Origin: Lachnospiraceae bacterium UBA4364
Lineage (GTDB): Bacteria; Bacillota; Clostridia; Lachnospirales; Lachnospiraceae
NCBI GenBank assembly: GCA_002393955.1
Contig: DGSK01000034.1
Span: 1-48,964 of the forward strand
DNA: 48,964 nt
Direction: 5' to 3'
The notes beneath the pieces were generated by a model, which did no database searches, was not told the DNA's origin, and worked only from the letters and a program-made list of their open reading frames with translations. Position numbers and translations under genes: made by a program. Positions 32,976-41,618 of the stretch are shown piece after piece. The stretch's first letter is position 1. Each line of letters opens with the position of its first letter.

Positions 32976-34073
32976 ATGCAGGAAATAATGACAAACAGAC
33001 TGGACAGGGGGTTCTTCAGATACCAGCAGGAATTTGAAGATGCGGCTTTGCGTGCCCTGAGGTCCGGTTATTACATATTGGGAAAAGAGCTGAGTGAATT
33101 TGAAAAACAGTATGCAAAATACATGGGGGCAGAATACTGCGTGGGCTGCGGTAATGGTTTGGATGCCCTGACATTGGCATGCAGGGCCATAGGATTAAAA
33201 GAAGGCGATGAGGTGATCGTACAGGGCAACACCTATATTGCCAGTGTAATGGGAATAACGATTGCCGGGGCAACGCCTGTTTTTGCTGAGCCTGATGAAT
33301 ACTTTTCACTGGATCCCGCAGAGGTAGAAAGGAAGATCACACCTAACACAAAGGCTGTCATGGTGGTACATCTTTACGGTCAGGCAGCACAGATGGATGA
33401 GATAACTGCTGTCTGCAGAAAACATGGCCTTAAACTTATTGAAGATTGCGCACAGTCCCATGGAGCAAGATTCGGAGACAAAATGACAGGAACCTTTGGC
33501 GACATAGGCTGTTTTTCGTTTTATCCGTCAAAGAATATCGGTGCTTTCGGTGACGGTGGAGCGGTGATAACCGACAATGCCGAATATGACAAAAAGATCA
33601 GGATGCTTCGTAATTATGGGAGTGCTGTACGCTATTACAATGAGGAAGTGGGAATGAATTCACGCCTTGATGAGATACAGGCAGCGCTTCTGAAAGTACG
33701 CCTGTTACATGAGGACGAGTGCAGGGAGGAAAGGGTAGCGGCAGCTGCTTTTTATGATGAAAACATAAAAAATCCTCTTGTAGAGCTTCCAAAGCGCAGG
33801 CCCGGTGCAACACATGTGTTCCACCAGTATGTGGTACGCAGCAAAAGAAGGGATGAACTGGCTGCTTTTCTTAAAGAGAAAGGTATCATGACAATAATCC
33901 ACTATCCCATACCGCCGCATCTCTCACAGGCCTATGAATATCTCGGGGTTAAGAAGGGGAGTCTTCCGGTTACGGAGAGACTGGCTGATGAGGTGCTGTC
34001 GATTCCCATGTATACGGGGATCACCATGGAAGAACAGCAGTATGTGGCAGATGCGATAAATTCATTTGCATAA
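32976..34073 (+). CDS. DegT/DnrJ/EryC1/StrS sugar aminotransferase
   Basis: A 365-residue pyridoxal-phosphate enzyme. The Schiff-base lysine is K186 in SFYPSKNIGAFGDGGAV, with GNGLDALTLA, VHLYGQ and EDCAQSHGA in the expected order. It transfers an amino group to a keto sugar nucleotide; similarity of layout to FdtB/QdtB (dTDP-3-amino-3,6-dideoxyhexose) is an impression only. An amino sugar made here could be the acceptor for N- or O-acylation by the cassette. AGGAGG precedes ATG 32976; the in-frame GTG 32949 is a worse start. Confidence 0.88.
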   Translation: MQEIMTNRLDRGFFRYQQEFEDAALRALRSGYYILGKELSEFEKQYAKYMGAEYCVGCGNGLDALTLACRAIGLKEGDEVIVQGNTYIASVMGITIAGATPVFAEPDEYFSLDPAEVERKITPNTKAVMVVHLYGQAAQMDEITAVCRKHGLKLIEDCAQSHGARFGDKMTGTFGDIGCFSFYPSKNIGAFGDGGAVITDNAEYDKKIRMLRNYGSAVRYYNEEVGMNSRLDEIQAALLKVRLLHEDECREERVAAAAFYDENIKNPLVELPKRRPGATHVFHQYVVRSKRRDELAAFLKEKGIMTIIHYPIPPHLSQAYEYLGVKKGSLPVTERLADEVLSIPMYTGITMEEQQYVADAINSFA

Positions 34074-34081
34074 AGAAAAAT

Positions 34082-35479
34082 ATGAGCAATATCAAGATCA
34101 ACGTGCCGGAGGATGCACGGAAGATAATCAGAATACTTAATGATGCCGGTCACGAAGCCTATGTAGTGGGAGGATGTGTGCGGGATTCTGTTTTAGGCAG
34201 GATGCCTGCTGACTGGGATATAACTACGTCTGCTTCACCCACGGAGGTTAAAGGACTTTTCCGACGTACGGTAGATACCGGGATAAAGCACGGAACTGTC
34301 ACTGTACTGATGAAGTCAGAAGGAGTCCTGAACGGATACGAAGTTACTACCTACAGGATAGACGGCATTTATGATGACGGAAGACACCCCAGGAACGTGA
34401 CATTTACATCAGACCTTTCAAAGGATCTGGAGCGGCGGGACTTTACCATAAACGCAATGGCATACCACCCTGAAAAGGGACTGGTGGATCTTTTCGGAGG
34501 AAGGGAAGACCTTTCAAACGGGATCATCAGATGTGTGGGAGATGCTGAGAAGCGTTTTGGTGAGGACGCTCTCCGGATGATGCGTGCTATACGTTTTGCG
34601 GCCCAGCTCGGTGCGGATATTGAGCCGGCTACCTATAACGCTATAAAAAAGCTTGCGCCTGCACTGGAAAAGGTCAGTGCTGAGAGGATAAGGGTGGAAG
34701 CAGAAAAACTCTTAATGAGCGATAATCCGGAGTTTTTCAGGATGTTCTATGAGTCGGGGCTTACGAGGGTATTTTTACCGGAGTTTGATGCCTGTATGGT
34801 GACTGCACAGGAGAATCCCCATCATGCCTATAATGTGGGTGAACATATGCTTCACGCTGTGAGTGCCGTAAATCTGGAGCGGCTGGCAGAGGAATATCCG
34901 GGTGAAGAATATGAGAAGAATAAGAAGATCCTGAGGCTTACAATGCTTCTCCATGATATAGGCAAGCCTGCAAAAAAGACGGTGGACGAAGAAGGAATAG
35001 CTCATTTCAAAGGCCATCCGGAACTGGGGGCGCAGATGTCGGAGGAAATATTAAGGCGCTTAAGATATGACAATGATACCGTAAAAATGGTCTCGGGGCT
35101 TATTGCTGCTCATGAAATGCGTTATCCTGCTGAAAAGAGAAATGTGAGACGGATAATAGGAAAAGTGGGAGAGGAATATTTTCCGCTTTTATATTATGTG
35201 AATGAGGCTGATGCTCTGGCGCAGAGCCTGTATATGCGTGAAGAAAAGCTTCAAAGGCTTTCTGACATCAGGAGGCTTTATAAAGAAGTTAAGAATGATA
35301 ACGAATGCATGTCCCTTAAGGAACTGGCTGTAAAGGGGACTGACCTGATAGAGGCCGGCATACGCCCCGGACCGGGAATGGGAGAGATACTTCAGAAAAT
35401 GCTGGAAGACGTGATAGAAGAGCCATCGCATAATGACAGGGAATATCTTATGGCGCACCTGGCGCAGTATAAAAATTAG
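34082..35479 (+). CDS. cca: CCA tRNA nucleotidyltransferase
   Basis: A 465-residue class II CCA-adding enzyme, which builds or repairs the 3' CCA of tRNAs. It has nucleotidyltransferase motifs VVGGCVRD and DWDITT (catalytic Asp pair), RRDFTINAMAY, and the neck/body motif GEDALRMMRAIRFAAQLG. It ends with an HD domain (HMLHAVSAV, MLLHDIGKP, HFKGHP). It is needed here because the two tRNA genes in the window lack encoded CCA. It starts eight bases after the aminotransferase stop. Confidence 0.95.
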   Translation: MSNIKINVPEDARKIIRILNDAGHEAYVVGGCVRDSVLGRMPADWDITTSASPTEVKGLFRRTVDTGIKHGTVTVLMKSEGVLNGYEVTTYRIDGIYDDGRHPRNVTFTSDLSKDLERRDFTINAMAYHPEKGLVDLFGGREDLSNGIIRCVGDAEKRFGEDALRMMRAIRFAAQLGADIEPATYNAIKKLAPALEKVSAERIRVEAEKLLMSDNPEFFRMFYESGLTRVFLPEFDACMVTAQENPHHAYNVGEHMLHAVSAVNLERLAEEYPGEEYEKNKKILRLTMLLHDIGKPAKKTVDEEGIAHFKGHPELGAQMSEEILRRLRYDNDTVKMVSGLIAAHEMRYPAEKRNVRRIIGKVGEEYFPLLYYVNEADALAQSLYMREEKLQRLSDIRRLYKEVKNDNECMSLKELAVKGTDLIEAGIRPGPGMGEILQKMLEDVIEEPSHNDREYLMAHLAQYKN

Positions 35480-35487
35480 TGTCAGAT

Positions 35488-35607
35488 ACTAAAACTTTCC
35501 ATGCTGTGCAGTATTATCTGACTGTGTTTATTTGAGCAGTACAAGTGACACCATCGTCAGGCGAGCTGCCGGTGTCAGCGGAATATAACAAGTGGGAAGT
35601 TTAGTTT
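35488..35607. repeat. Diverged palindromic repeat, copy C
   Basis: ACTAAAACTTTCC (35488-35500) and GTGGGAAGTTTAGTTTC (35592-35608) match the terminal inverted repeats of the element at 1-142. The interior differs but carries GACACC/GGTGTC (about 35547-35576) around CAGGCGAGCTGCC. It begins nine bases after the cca stop. The rest of 35480-35684 holds no other feature I see. Confidence 0.6.
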
Positions 35608-35684
35608 CATAAATGCAGGATACACTGGTTTTTAGGAAAATATTTAGACAATGGGAATGATAATATAACCGGCGGATGAAGCAG

Positions 35685-37190
35685 ATGAAGAAGCAGGATG
35701 GAAGAAAAAAAGTAAACAGACGCAGGGTAAGTCCTGTATATGTTATTGCGGTAATGATCCTTTCATTACTGCTTTTTTCCATTGCAATCTACCTTTTAAA
35801 TGACTCACTGCAGGTTGAAAACGGCGCTCCGGATCAAAATGAGGGATATGCTGACACAGGGTTCATGCCTGCTGTTGCGGGGAATTATGATTCTGTTGAT
35901 ACGGCAGCCGTGGTGAGCCGGGATACGGAGAAACAGACTATTACATTCTTAAATCCTGAACTGGGTAAGAGGTATACGCTTCATTATGACGGCGCAACTC
36001 TTTTTACGAACAGGTACGGACAGGGTATTGCGCTCTCACAGCTGGAAAACGGCACAATGGTGGATGTGACATTCATGCATATGCGCAAAAGACTTAATTC
36101 TCTTCAGATATCCGCAGATGGTTTTTTGATAAAGGATATAGAAAACTTCAAGCCGGAAAACGGTGGCAGAAGCGTGATGATAGACGGTGAACGTTATTAC
36201 ATTGCAGACTGTGCGGAAGTGATACTCCCCTCCGGAAGTGGTGAACTGATGGACATAAGCGTTGCTGACAGCATACGCGTATGCGGTCTTGAACATACGA
36301 TATACAGCATAAAAGTGGACAGGGGACACGGGTATCTGAGGCTTGAGAATACCGCTGCTTTTGAAGGAGGCTGGATACAATTGGGGGATGCTCTTGTATA
36401 TCAGATCACTAAAGACATGTTCATTCCTGTTCCTACAGGAAATTATACGGCGTATATTTCAAAAGACGGCGTATCAGGGGAAGAGAATCTTCAGGTGTCG
36501 GATGGTTCTGAGATAAGCCTGGATCTGAGCCGTTATCAGACGGAGCCTCTGTACGGGGGGATAATTTTTACGGTTGTTCCTGAAAATGCCAATGTTTATA
36601 TTGATGGCGAGAAGGCTGATATAACGGATGAGATAGAGCTGTCATACGGGCTTCATCAGATGGTGGTGACCGCTCAGGGATATGAGACTGTGAGCAGATA
36701 CATAAGGGTTGCTGAACCGCATGCGGCATTGGGCGTAACACTTGTGAGTGACGGCAGCCCTGCTGCATCACCTGCGACACCTGCTCCCACTGCAAGATCA
36801 TTATCGGAGAACAGTGCCTCGGACAATAGTGCATCAGAGAACAGTGTGTCATTGGATTCAGCTGTGTCAGAAAATGCCTCTGATGCTGTGCCTTCAGCTT
36901 CACCGACTGTTCCTGCTGATGTGAATGTTACACCCGCCCCGACATCGGCATCAAATGTGGTGACCCCGGGCGTTTATTACGTGACTATAGAGGCGCCGGA
37001 GGGCGTGGAGGTCTATCTTGATGGAACATATGTAGGTATATCGCCTGTTAAATTTGAGAAAAAGGCCGGAACTTATGTGGTGACACTGCGCAAGAATGGC
37101 TGTCAGACCAGGAGTTATACGATCAGCGTTGATTCAGAAAAGGAAAATATTTCCTACTCATTTTCAGAACTGTTGAAGATCGATAATTAA
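35685..37190 (+). CDS. Membrane-anchored PEGA-domain protein
   Basis: A 501-residue protein with a short basic cytoplasmic start, one membrane segment (about 18-40), and a large extracytoplasmic part. Two PEGA-type beta domains are visible: one near residues 285-345 (VVPENANVYIDGEKAD ... LSYGLHQMVVTAQGYETVSRYI) and a C-terminal one (APEGVEVYLDGTYVGISPVKF ... RKNGCQTRSYTI). They are joined by a Ser/Asn/Ala/Pro-rich linker with degenerate SENSAS repeats. PEGA domains are common in surface proteins, with unknown ligands. The ATG at 35685 is favoured by GGCGG spacing over ATG 35676. Confidence 0.75.
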   Translation: MKKQDGRKKVNRRRVSPVYVIAVMILSLLLFSIAIYLLNDSLQVENGAPDQNEGYADTGFMPAVAGNYDSVDTAAVVSRDTEKQTITFLNPELGKRYTLHYDGATLFTNRYGQGIALSQLENGTMVDVTFMHMRKRLNSLQISADGFLIKDIENFKPENGGRSVMIDGERYYIADCAEVILPSGSGELMDISVADSIRVCGLEHTIYSIKVDRGHGYLRLENTAAFEGGWIQLGDALVYQITKDMFIPVPTGNYTAYISKDGVSGEENLQVSDGSEISLDLSRYQTEPLYGGIIFTVVPENANVYIDGEKADITDEIELSYGLHQMVVTAQGYETVSRYIRVAEPHAALGVTLVSDGSPAASPATPAPTARSLSENSASDNSASENSVSLDSAVSENASDAVPSASPTVPADVNVTPAPTSASNVVTPGVYYVTIEAPEGVEVYLDGTYVGISPVKFEKKAGTYVVTLRKNGCQTRSYTISVDSEKENISYSFSELLKIDN

Positions 37191-37223
37191 ATTGTCGGTT
37201 AAAATGGCGGTATAAAAAGTTTT

Positions 37224-37252
37224 TTGCATTAAAACGGCTGCTTTGATATAAT
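37224..37252 (+). promoter_or_regulatory. Sigma-A type promoter for the CheC-like gene
   Basis: TTGCAT (37224-37229), a 17-base spacer and a perfect TATAAT (37247-37252), 67 bases before the start codon. Confidence 0.75.
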
Positions 37253-37318
37253 GATTTATAAGTTTTTGTAGATAGTCTGTTTATACAGTTTTAATATGAG
37301 TGGATGGGAGACTGCAAT

Positions 37319-37987
37319 ATGGATAATGCAGCTAAGAATGCGGCTACAAAAGCTGCTATTGAAAAGGCTGATGCCAGCGGATTTAACGATATGGAGCTTT
37401 CTGCCATAGGCGAGGTGGCTAATATCACTCTGGGTAATGCGATGACGGCATTGTCAGTGCTCATTCATGGTGATATTGATATCTCCACACCCAATGTTAT
37501 GATCAAGAACAAAGGGGAGGCAGTTGAGGAAAACAAAGAAAAGTCTGTTATTACCAGAGTGGATTATGTAAAAGGCCTGGACGGTTTCAGTGTGCTTTTC
37601 CTTAAGGAAGATGATGTCAAGGTCATGACGGATCTTATGATGGGGAGCGACGGGCATGGAATGTTTTATCAGCAGGATATATCTGAGCTTCATTTGAGCG
37701 CCGTATCAGAGTCCATGAACCAGATGATGGGTTCGGCGGCTACCGCAATGGGCATGATGTTAAATAAAATGGTGGATATTTCCACACCCAGCACAGAGTT
37801 TATCGAGGCGGGCGCGTTTATTGATGATTCATTCAAGAATGATGACCGTTTTGTGCAGATTGCATTTGATGTTAAGATGGGGGAGCATATACAGACGCAG
37901 ATGATGCAGCTTTACCCATACAGGCTGGCTAAGGCTATTGCCGATCTGTTCCTTATGAAGAAGCAGCAGGGCGAGCTGGGATACTGA
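37319..37987 (+). CDS. CheC/FliY-type CheY-P phosphatase domain protein
   Basis: A 222-residue protein equal to the CheC-like N-terminal domain of FliY, without the flagellar C-ring (FliN) domain. Both phosphatase sites keep the S-x3-E-x2-N pattern: E32/N35 in SAIGEVANITLGNA and E131/N134 in SAVSESMNQMMGSA. It should dephosphorylate CheY-P or a related response regulator. No chemotaxis or flagellar genes are nearby. The nearest phosphorelay protein is the hybrid kinase at 41619. The start ATG 37319 has GGGAG upstream. Confidence 0.8.
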   Translation: MDNAAKNAATKAAIEKADASGFNDMELSAIGEVANITLGNAMTALSVLIHGDIDISTPNVMIKNKGEAVEENKEKSVITRVDYVKGLDGFSVLFLKEDDVKVMTDLMMGSDGHGMFYQQDISELHLSAVSESMNQMMGSAATAMGMMLNKMVDISTPSTEFIEAGAFIDDSFKNDDRFVQIAFDVKMGEHIQTQMMQLYPYRLAKAIADLFLMKKQQGELGY

Positions 37988-38047
37988 TAAAATATATTAA
38001 CGTTAAAGACAGAGGGTCTTCGGATCCTCTTTAGTTTGGAGGATAAA

Positions 38048-38899
38048 ATGGCTGAAGGTTGTGAGGGAAATTGCAGCTCATGCGGAGTGAGCGGCTGCAA
38101 TAGCAGAAATGGCGGGATAGCAAAGGCTCCCCAGAATGATGCATCGGATATAAAGCATGTTGTTGCGGTTATAAGCGGCAAAGGTGGTGTGGGTAAGTCC
38201 ATGGTCACCTCCCTTCTTGCAAACAGTATGCAGGCACAGGGGAATAAAGTCGGGATCCTTGATGCGGATATCACCGGTCCGTCTATTCCAAGGATGTACG
38301 GGATAACGGAAAAGGCCGGCTATGACGGCAAGAACATACTTCCGGCAGAGACGATAAATGATATAAAGCTTATGAGCATTAACCTGCTTCTTGACGATCC
38401 TTCGGATCCTGTATTATGGAGGGGGACGCTTATATCAAATGCAGTGAAGCAGTTTTGGACTGACGTAGCCTGGGGAGAGGTGGACTATATGTTTGTAGAT
38501 ATGCCTCCGGGAACAGGTGATGTAGCACTTACTGTTATGCAGTCCCTTCCGGTGGATGGGATCGTGATAGTGACTTCGCCGCAGGAACTGGTCGGAATGA
38601 TCGTCTCCAAGGCTGTCAAAATGGCTGAAATGATGAATGTGCCGGTATTGGGGATAGTCGAGAATATGTCCTATTTCAAGTGCCCGGACTGTGGCGGAAT
38701 ACATGAAATATTCGGTAAGAGCCGTGTTAAGGAAGCTGCTGACGAATATGGAATAGATACTGTAGTAAGGCTGCCTATTGATCCTGAACTGTCAGGACTT
38801 TGTGACCAGGGCAGGGGGGATGTCCTTGGATCGGAAGGACTTCCGGAGGAGTTTAAGAAGTTAAGCGAGCGGATGAAAACATTGAAAGCAGTTGAGTAG
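38048..38899 (+). CDS. Mrp/NBP35-type Fe-S carrier ATPase
   Basis: A 283-residue P-loop ATPase that binds and transfers 4Fe-4S clusters. It has an N-terminal ferredoxin-like cysteine cluster (C5, C9, C12, C17), deviant Walker A SGKGGVGKS (residues 43-51), DADITGPSIPRM, VDMPPGTGDVALT, and the conserved CPDC pair near residue 207 that bridges the cluster in the dimer. The ATG at 38048 follows TTTGGAGG; the GTG/ATG at 38036 overlaps that ribosome site. The next gene encodes a SecB-like protein. Confidence 0.92.
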   Translation: MAEGCEGNCSSCGVSGCNSRNGGIAKAPQNDASDIKHVVAVISGKGGVGKSMVTSLLANSMQAQGNKVGILDADITGPSIPRMYGITEKAGYDGKNILPAETINDIKLMSINLLLDDPSDPVLWRGTLISNAVKQFWTDVAWGEVDYMFVDMPPGTGDVALTVMQSLPVDGIVIVTSPQELVGMIVSKAVKMAEMMNVPVLGIVENMSYFKCPDCGGIHEIFGKSRVKEAADEYGIDTVVRLPIDPELSGLCDQGRGDVLGSEGLPEEFKKLSERMKTLKAVE

Positions 38900-38939
38900 T
38901 TGTTCAGAACAGTACAACAGTTAATTCAGGAGGGAAAAC

Positions 38940-39362
38940 ATGAAAGACGTAAAAGTAACAATAGGTGCAACCACTATCAAGTCATTACATTATGACCATA
39001 ATTTTAATGCAAAGGCCGGTGAGGCTATCAAGATGTCGGTAAATACAAAGGTTTCCGTTAATCTGAATCCGGGTGTTCCCACAGTCGCAATGGTTGCAGT
39101 AAAGCATACCGTAGCTGATGAAGAAAACAAGATCATGAAGATGGAAATTGAAACTGTTACGCCTGTAAGCGTAAGCACTTTCGTTGATAATCTTGATGAT
39201 GTTATCAAGAAGAATTTCCTTAACCACATTATGCTGGGAGTAAGTGAGAAGATCAGGTCAACGTGTGCGTTTGTAGGTCTTAATGTACAGACTCCTGCTG
39301 TTGCCTTCACTTTCCGTGATGGCCAGGACAGCATTGATACAGAAATCTATACGAAAGTCTGA
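38940..39362 (+). CDS. Hypothetical protein, possibly SecB-like
   Basis: A 140-residue soluble protein. The beta-strand pattern followed by NFLNHIMLGVSEKIRSTCAFVGLNVQTPAVAF resembles the C-terminal helix region of SecB-fold chaperones (asparagine-rich turn, then R near the helix start, then a hydrophobic P-x-V segment). Membership is a guess from pattern. GGAGGG lies just before the ATG. It lies 40 bases after mrp and 11 before the ABC-F gene, all same strand. Function is unknown. Confidence 0.45.
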   Translation: MKDVKVTIGATTIKSLHYDHNFNAKAGEAIKMSVNTKVSVNLNPGVPTVAMVAVKHTVADEENKIMKMEIETVTPVSVSTFVDNLDDVIKKNFLNHIMLGVSEKIRSTCAFVGLNVQTPAVAFTFRDGQDSIDTEIYTKV

Positions 39363-39373
39363 GGCGTTAAATA

Positions 39374-41314
39374 ATGTTGCTTCAGGTCAGCAATGCCGAT
39401 ATTTCCTATGGTGACAGAACTCTTATTAAGGATATTTCATTTAGGGTAAAGAATACCGAAAAGATTGCCATAGTAGGAAGGAACGGATGCGGCAAGACCA
39501 CTTTCCTTAAGTTTCTTTCAGGAGAGATTTCAGCAGACAAAAGAGATGGAAATATTCAGCCGGCCTATGTAAAGGCCCCGGGACTTACGATAGGCTGGCT
39601 TTCCCAGATGACCTTTACGGATGACAGTGCCGTTCTCGGTGATGAGATCCGTAAGGTTTTTTTGCCTGTGCTGGAAATGAAAAAAAAGCTGGACGATATG
39701 CTGCAGCGTCTGGATGCGGCTCCGGATGAAAAGCTGGCGGGAGAATATGCCATCCTGGAGGAAAGATTTAACTACATGGGCGGATACCGTTATGAAAAAG
39801 ATTATGAGACGGTATTTGAACGCTTTGGTTTTACCAAAGATGATGAGGGCAGGCCGCTTTCGGAGTTTTCCGGAGGTCAGAGGACTAAGATCGCTTTTAT
39901 TAAGCTTCTGCTGTCGAGACCGGATATACTGATCCTCGACGAGCCGACAAACCATCTTGATATATCCACCATAAGCTGGCTGGAAGGCTATATAAAGGAA
40001 TACCCGCGAGCTGTGATCGTTGTTTCCCATGACAGGCTTTTTATGGACAGGGTAGCGGATGAAATCTATGAGATAGAGCATGCCAGGATGACCAGGTATG
40101 TGGGAAACTATTCGGATTTTGTCAGGGTAAAGAAGGAAAGATACGAACAGCAGAAAAAGGCTTATGAAGCCCAGCAGAAAGAGATAGAAAGACTCCAGGC
40201 AGTGGCAGACCGTTTTATACATAAGGCGACCAAGGCTTCCATGGCAAAGAATAAGCTCAAGCAGATAGAGCATATGGAAAAGATCGAGGCTCCGGAAGAG
40301 TATGAGCTGAAGGCTTTCCACACTTTGACAAAGCCTGCCAGGGAAAGCGGGAATGATGTGCTCAGTGTTGATAATCTCGGGATTGGCTATGATGATATTC
40401 TTGCAAGAGTATCTTTTTCGGTAAAGAAAGGACAGAAGCTGGGGGTTATAGGCGGAAACGGTCTTGGTAAATCTACTCTTTTAAAAACTCTTACCGGAAA
40501 GCTTGCAAAAAAATCCGGGAAATTCAGCTACGGTCATGGTGTTGAGCCTGGGTATTTTGATCAGCAGATGGCCCAGTATGTGAGTGACAAAAGTGTCCTG
40601 GATGATTTTTGGGATATGTATCCTACCCTTACGGAAACCGAAGTCAGGAATATACTGGGAGGCTTTCTTTTTACAGGCGATGATGTATTCAAGGAAGTAT
40701 CGCTTCTTTCCGGAGGTGAAAAGGTCAGGCTTGCCCTTGCCAAGATCTTTGAGACCAGGCCTAATCTTCTGATGCTGGACGAACCCACAAACCATATGGA
40801 TATAGTGGGGAAAGAAGCGTTGGAGGATATGCTTAAGGCATATGAAGGAACTCTCATCTTTGTTACCCATGACAGATATCTGGTCAGGGAGGTGGCTGAT
40901 TCACTTATAATATTCGAAGGAAACGGTGCTGAGTATTTTCCGTTTGATTATGAAGAATATGAGCGTGAGCGTGGCCGCGAAAAGACCGAAAAAGCGGAGA
41001 ATGTCTGGAATATAGGTCATGCGGAAAAAACGGAGCCGGGGGCCGATGCGCAGCCGGCGGAGCCGAAAAAGAAATCCGCAAACCCGGGGAAAGAGCGTTC
41101 CCGTATGGAAAGGCGTGTGGCAAGGCTTGAAGTTCTGCTTGAAGAAAATGATGCAAAGAAGGCAGCTCTTGAAGAAGAACTGAATGATCCTGCAAATGCC
41201 AGTGATTACAAAAAGCTTGAGGAGCTTCAGTCCCAGATAGACGCCCTGACCGCACAGGACGATGAGTATATGGCAGAGTGGGAGCAGCTGAATGAGAAAT
41301 TGGGGGAAATGTGA
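39374..41314 (+). CDS. ABC-F family ATPase (ribosome-associated type)
   Basis: A 646-residue protein with two ATPase domains and no membrane segments. Domain 1 has Walker A GRNGCGKTT and signature SGGQRTKIA with ILDEPTNHLD; domain 2 has GGNGLGKST, LLSGGEKVRLAL and MLDEPTNHMD. An interdomain linker helix (KKAYEAQQKEIERLQAVADRF) projects toward the ribosomal P site in relatives. A C-terminal acidic/basic linker and coiled coil (MERRVARLEVLLEEN) complete it. Housekeeping translation factors and antibiotic-protection proteins share this plan; there is no evidence here for resistance. Confidence 0.9.
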   Translation: MLLQVSNADISYGDRTLIKDISFRVKNTEKIAIVGRNGCGKTTFLKFLSGEISADKRDGNIQPAYVKAPGLTIGWLSQMTFTDDSAVLGDEIRKVFLPVLEMKKKLDDMLQRLDAAPDEKLAGEYAILEERFNYMGGYRYEKDYETVFERFGFTKDDEGRPLSEFSGGQRTKIAFIKLLLSRPDILILDEPTNHLDISTISWLEGYIKEYPRAVIVVSHDRLFMDRVADEIYEIEHARMTRYVGNYSDFVRVKKERYEQQKKAYEAQQKEIERLQAVADRFIHKATKASMAKNKLKQIEHMEKIEAPEEYELKAFHTLTKPARESGNDVLSVDNLGIGYDDILARVSFSVKKGQKLGVIGGNGLGKSTLLKTLTGKLAKKSGKFSYGHGVEPGYFDQQMAQYVSDKSVLDDFWDMYPTLTETEVRNILGGFLFTGDDVFKEVSLLSGGEKVRLALAKIFETRPNLLMLDEPTNHMDIVGKEALEDMLKAYEGTLIFVTHDRYLVREVADSLIIFEGNGAEYFPFDYEEYERERGREKTEKAENVWNIGHAEKTEPGADAQPAEPKKKSANPGKERSRMERRVARLEVLLEENDAKKAALEEELNDPANASDYKKLEELQSQIDALTAQDDEYMAEWEQLNEKLGEM

Positions 41315-41332
41315 ATTACAGACTTTGGCATT

Positions 41333-41400
41333 TCCGTAAGAACTGCTTGGCGAACGATCCCACCGGCAGGTGAGCTATCGGTGCGGGGGAAATTCTGGAA
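41333..41400. repeat. Possible degraded relative of the palindromic repeat
   Basis: CACCGGCAGGTGAGCTATCGGTG (split here as CACCGGCAGGTG and AGCTATCGGTG) has the same layout as CACC ... CAGGCGAGCTGCCGGTG in copy C. The flanks are too diverged to define ends. Confidence 0.3.
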
Positions 41401-41422
41401 AAGGAAAATAAATAATTCGGTA

Positions 41423-41453
41423 GGAAAATAAAAAGAACCGCTCACGCAGTCCT
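41423..41453 (-). terminator. Terminator of tRNA-Trp
   Basis: On the minus strand AGGACTGC, loop GTGA, GCGGTTCT then TTTTATTTTCC. The 8-bp stem has two wobbles and a good U-tail. Confidence 0.75.
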
Positions 41454-41465
41454 TTTAATATTCAG

Positions 41466-41536
41466 CAGGGGCAGAAGGAGTCGAACCCTCTTCGACGGTT
41501 TTGGAGACCGATGTTAAACCGTTTAACTATGCCCCT
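41466..41536 (-). tRNA. tRNA-Trp (anticodon CCA)
   Basis: The complement folds as acceptor AGGGGCA/TGCCCCT, D-stem GTTA/TAAC, anticodon stem TCGGT/ACCGT enclosing loop CTCCAAA (anticodon CCA), and T-arm GAGGG-TTCGACT-CCTTC. The discriminator base is G, as expected for bacterial tRNA-Trp. CCA is not encoded. Confidence 0.93.
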
Positions 41537-41618
41537 AAACAACAAATGTAATGATAGCAAATCCTCTTTATCTTGGCAAGTGGTTTTTTTTACCCAAATC
41601 TGATAAAATATCCGTGTT

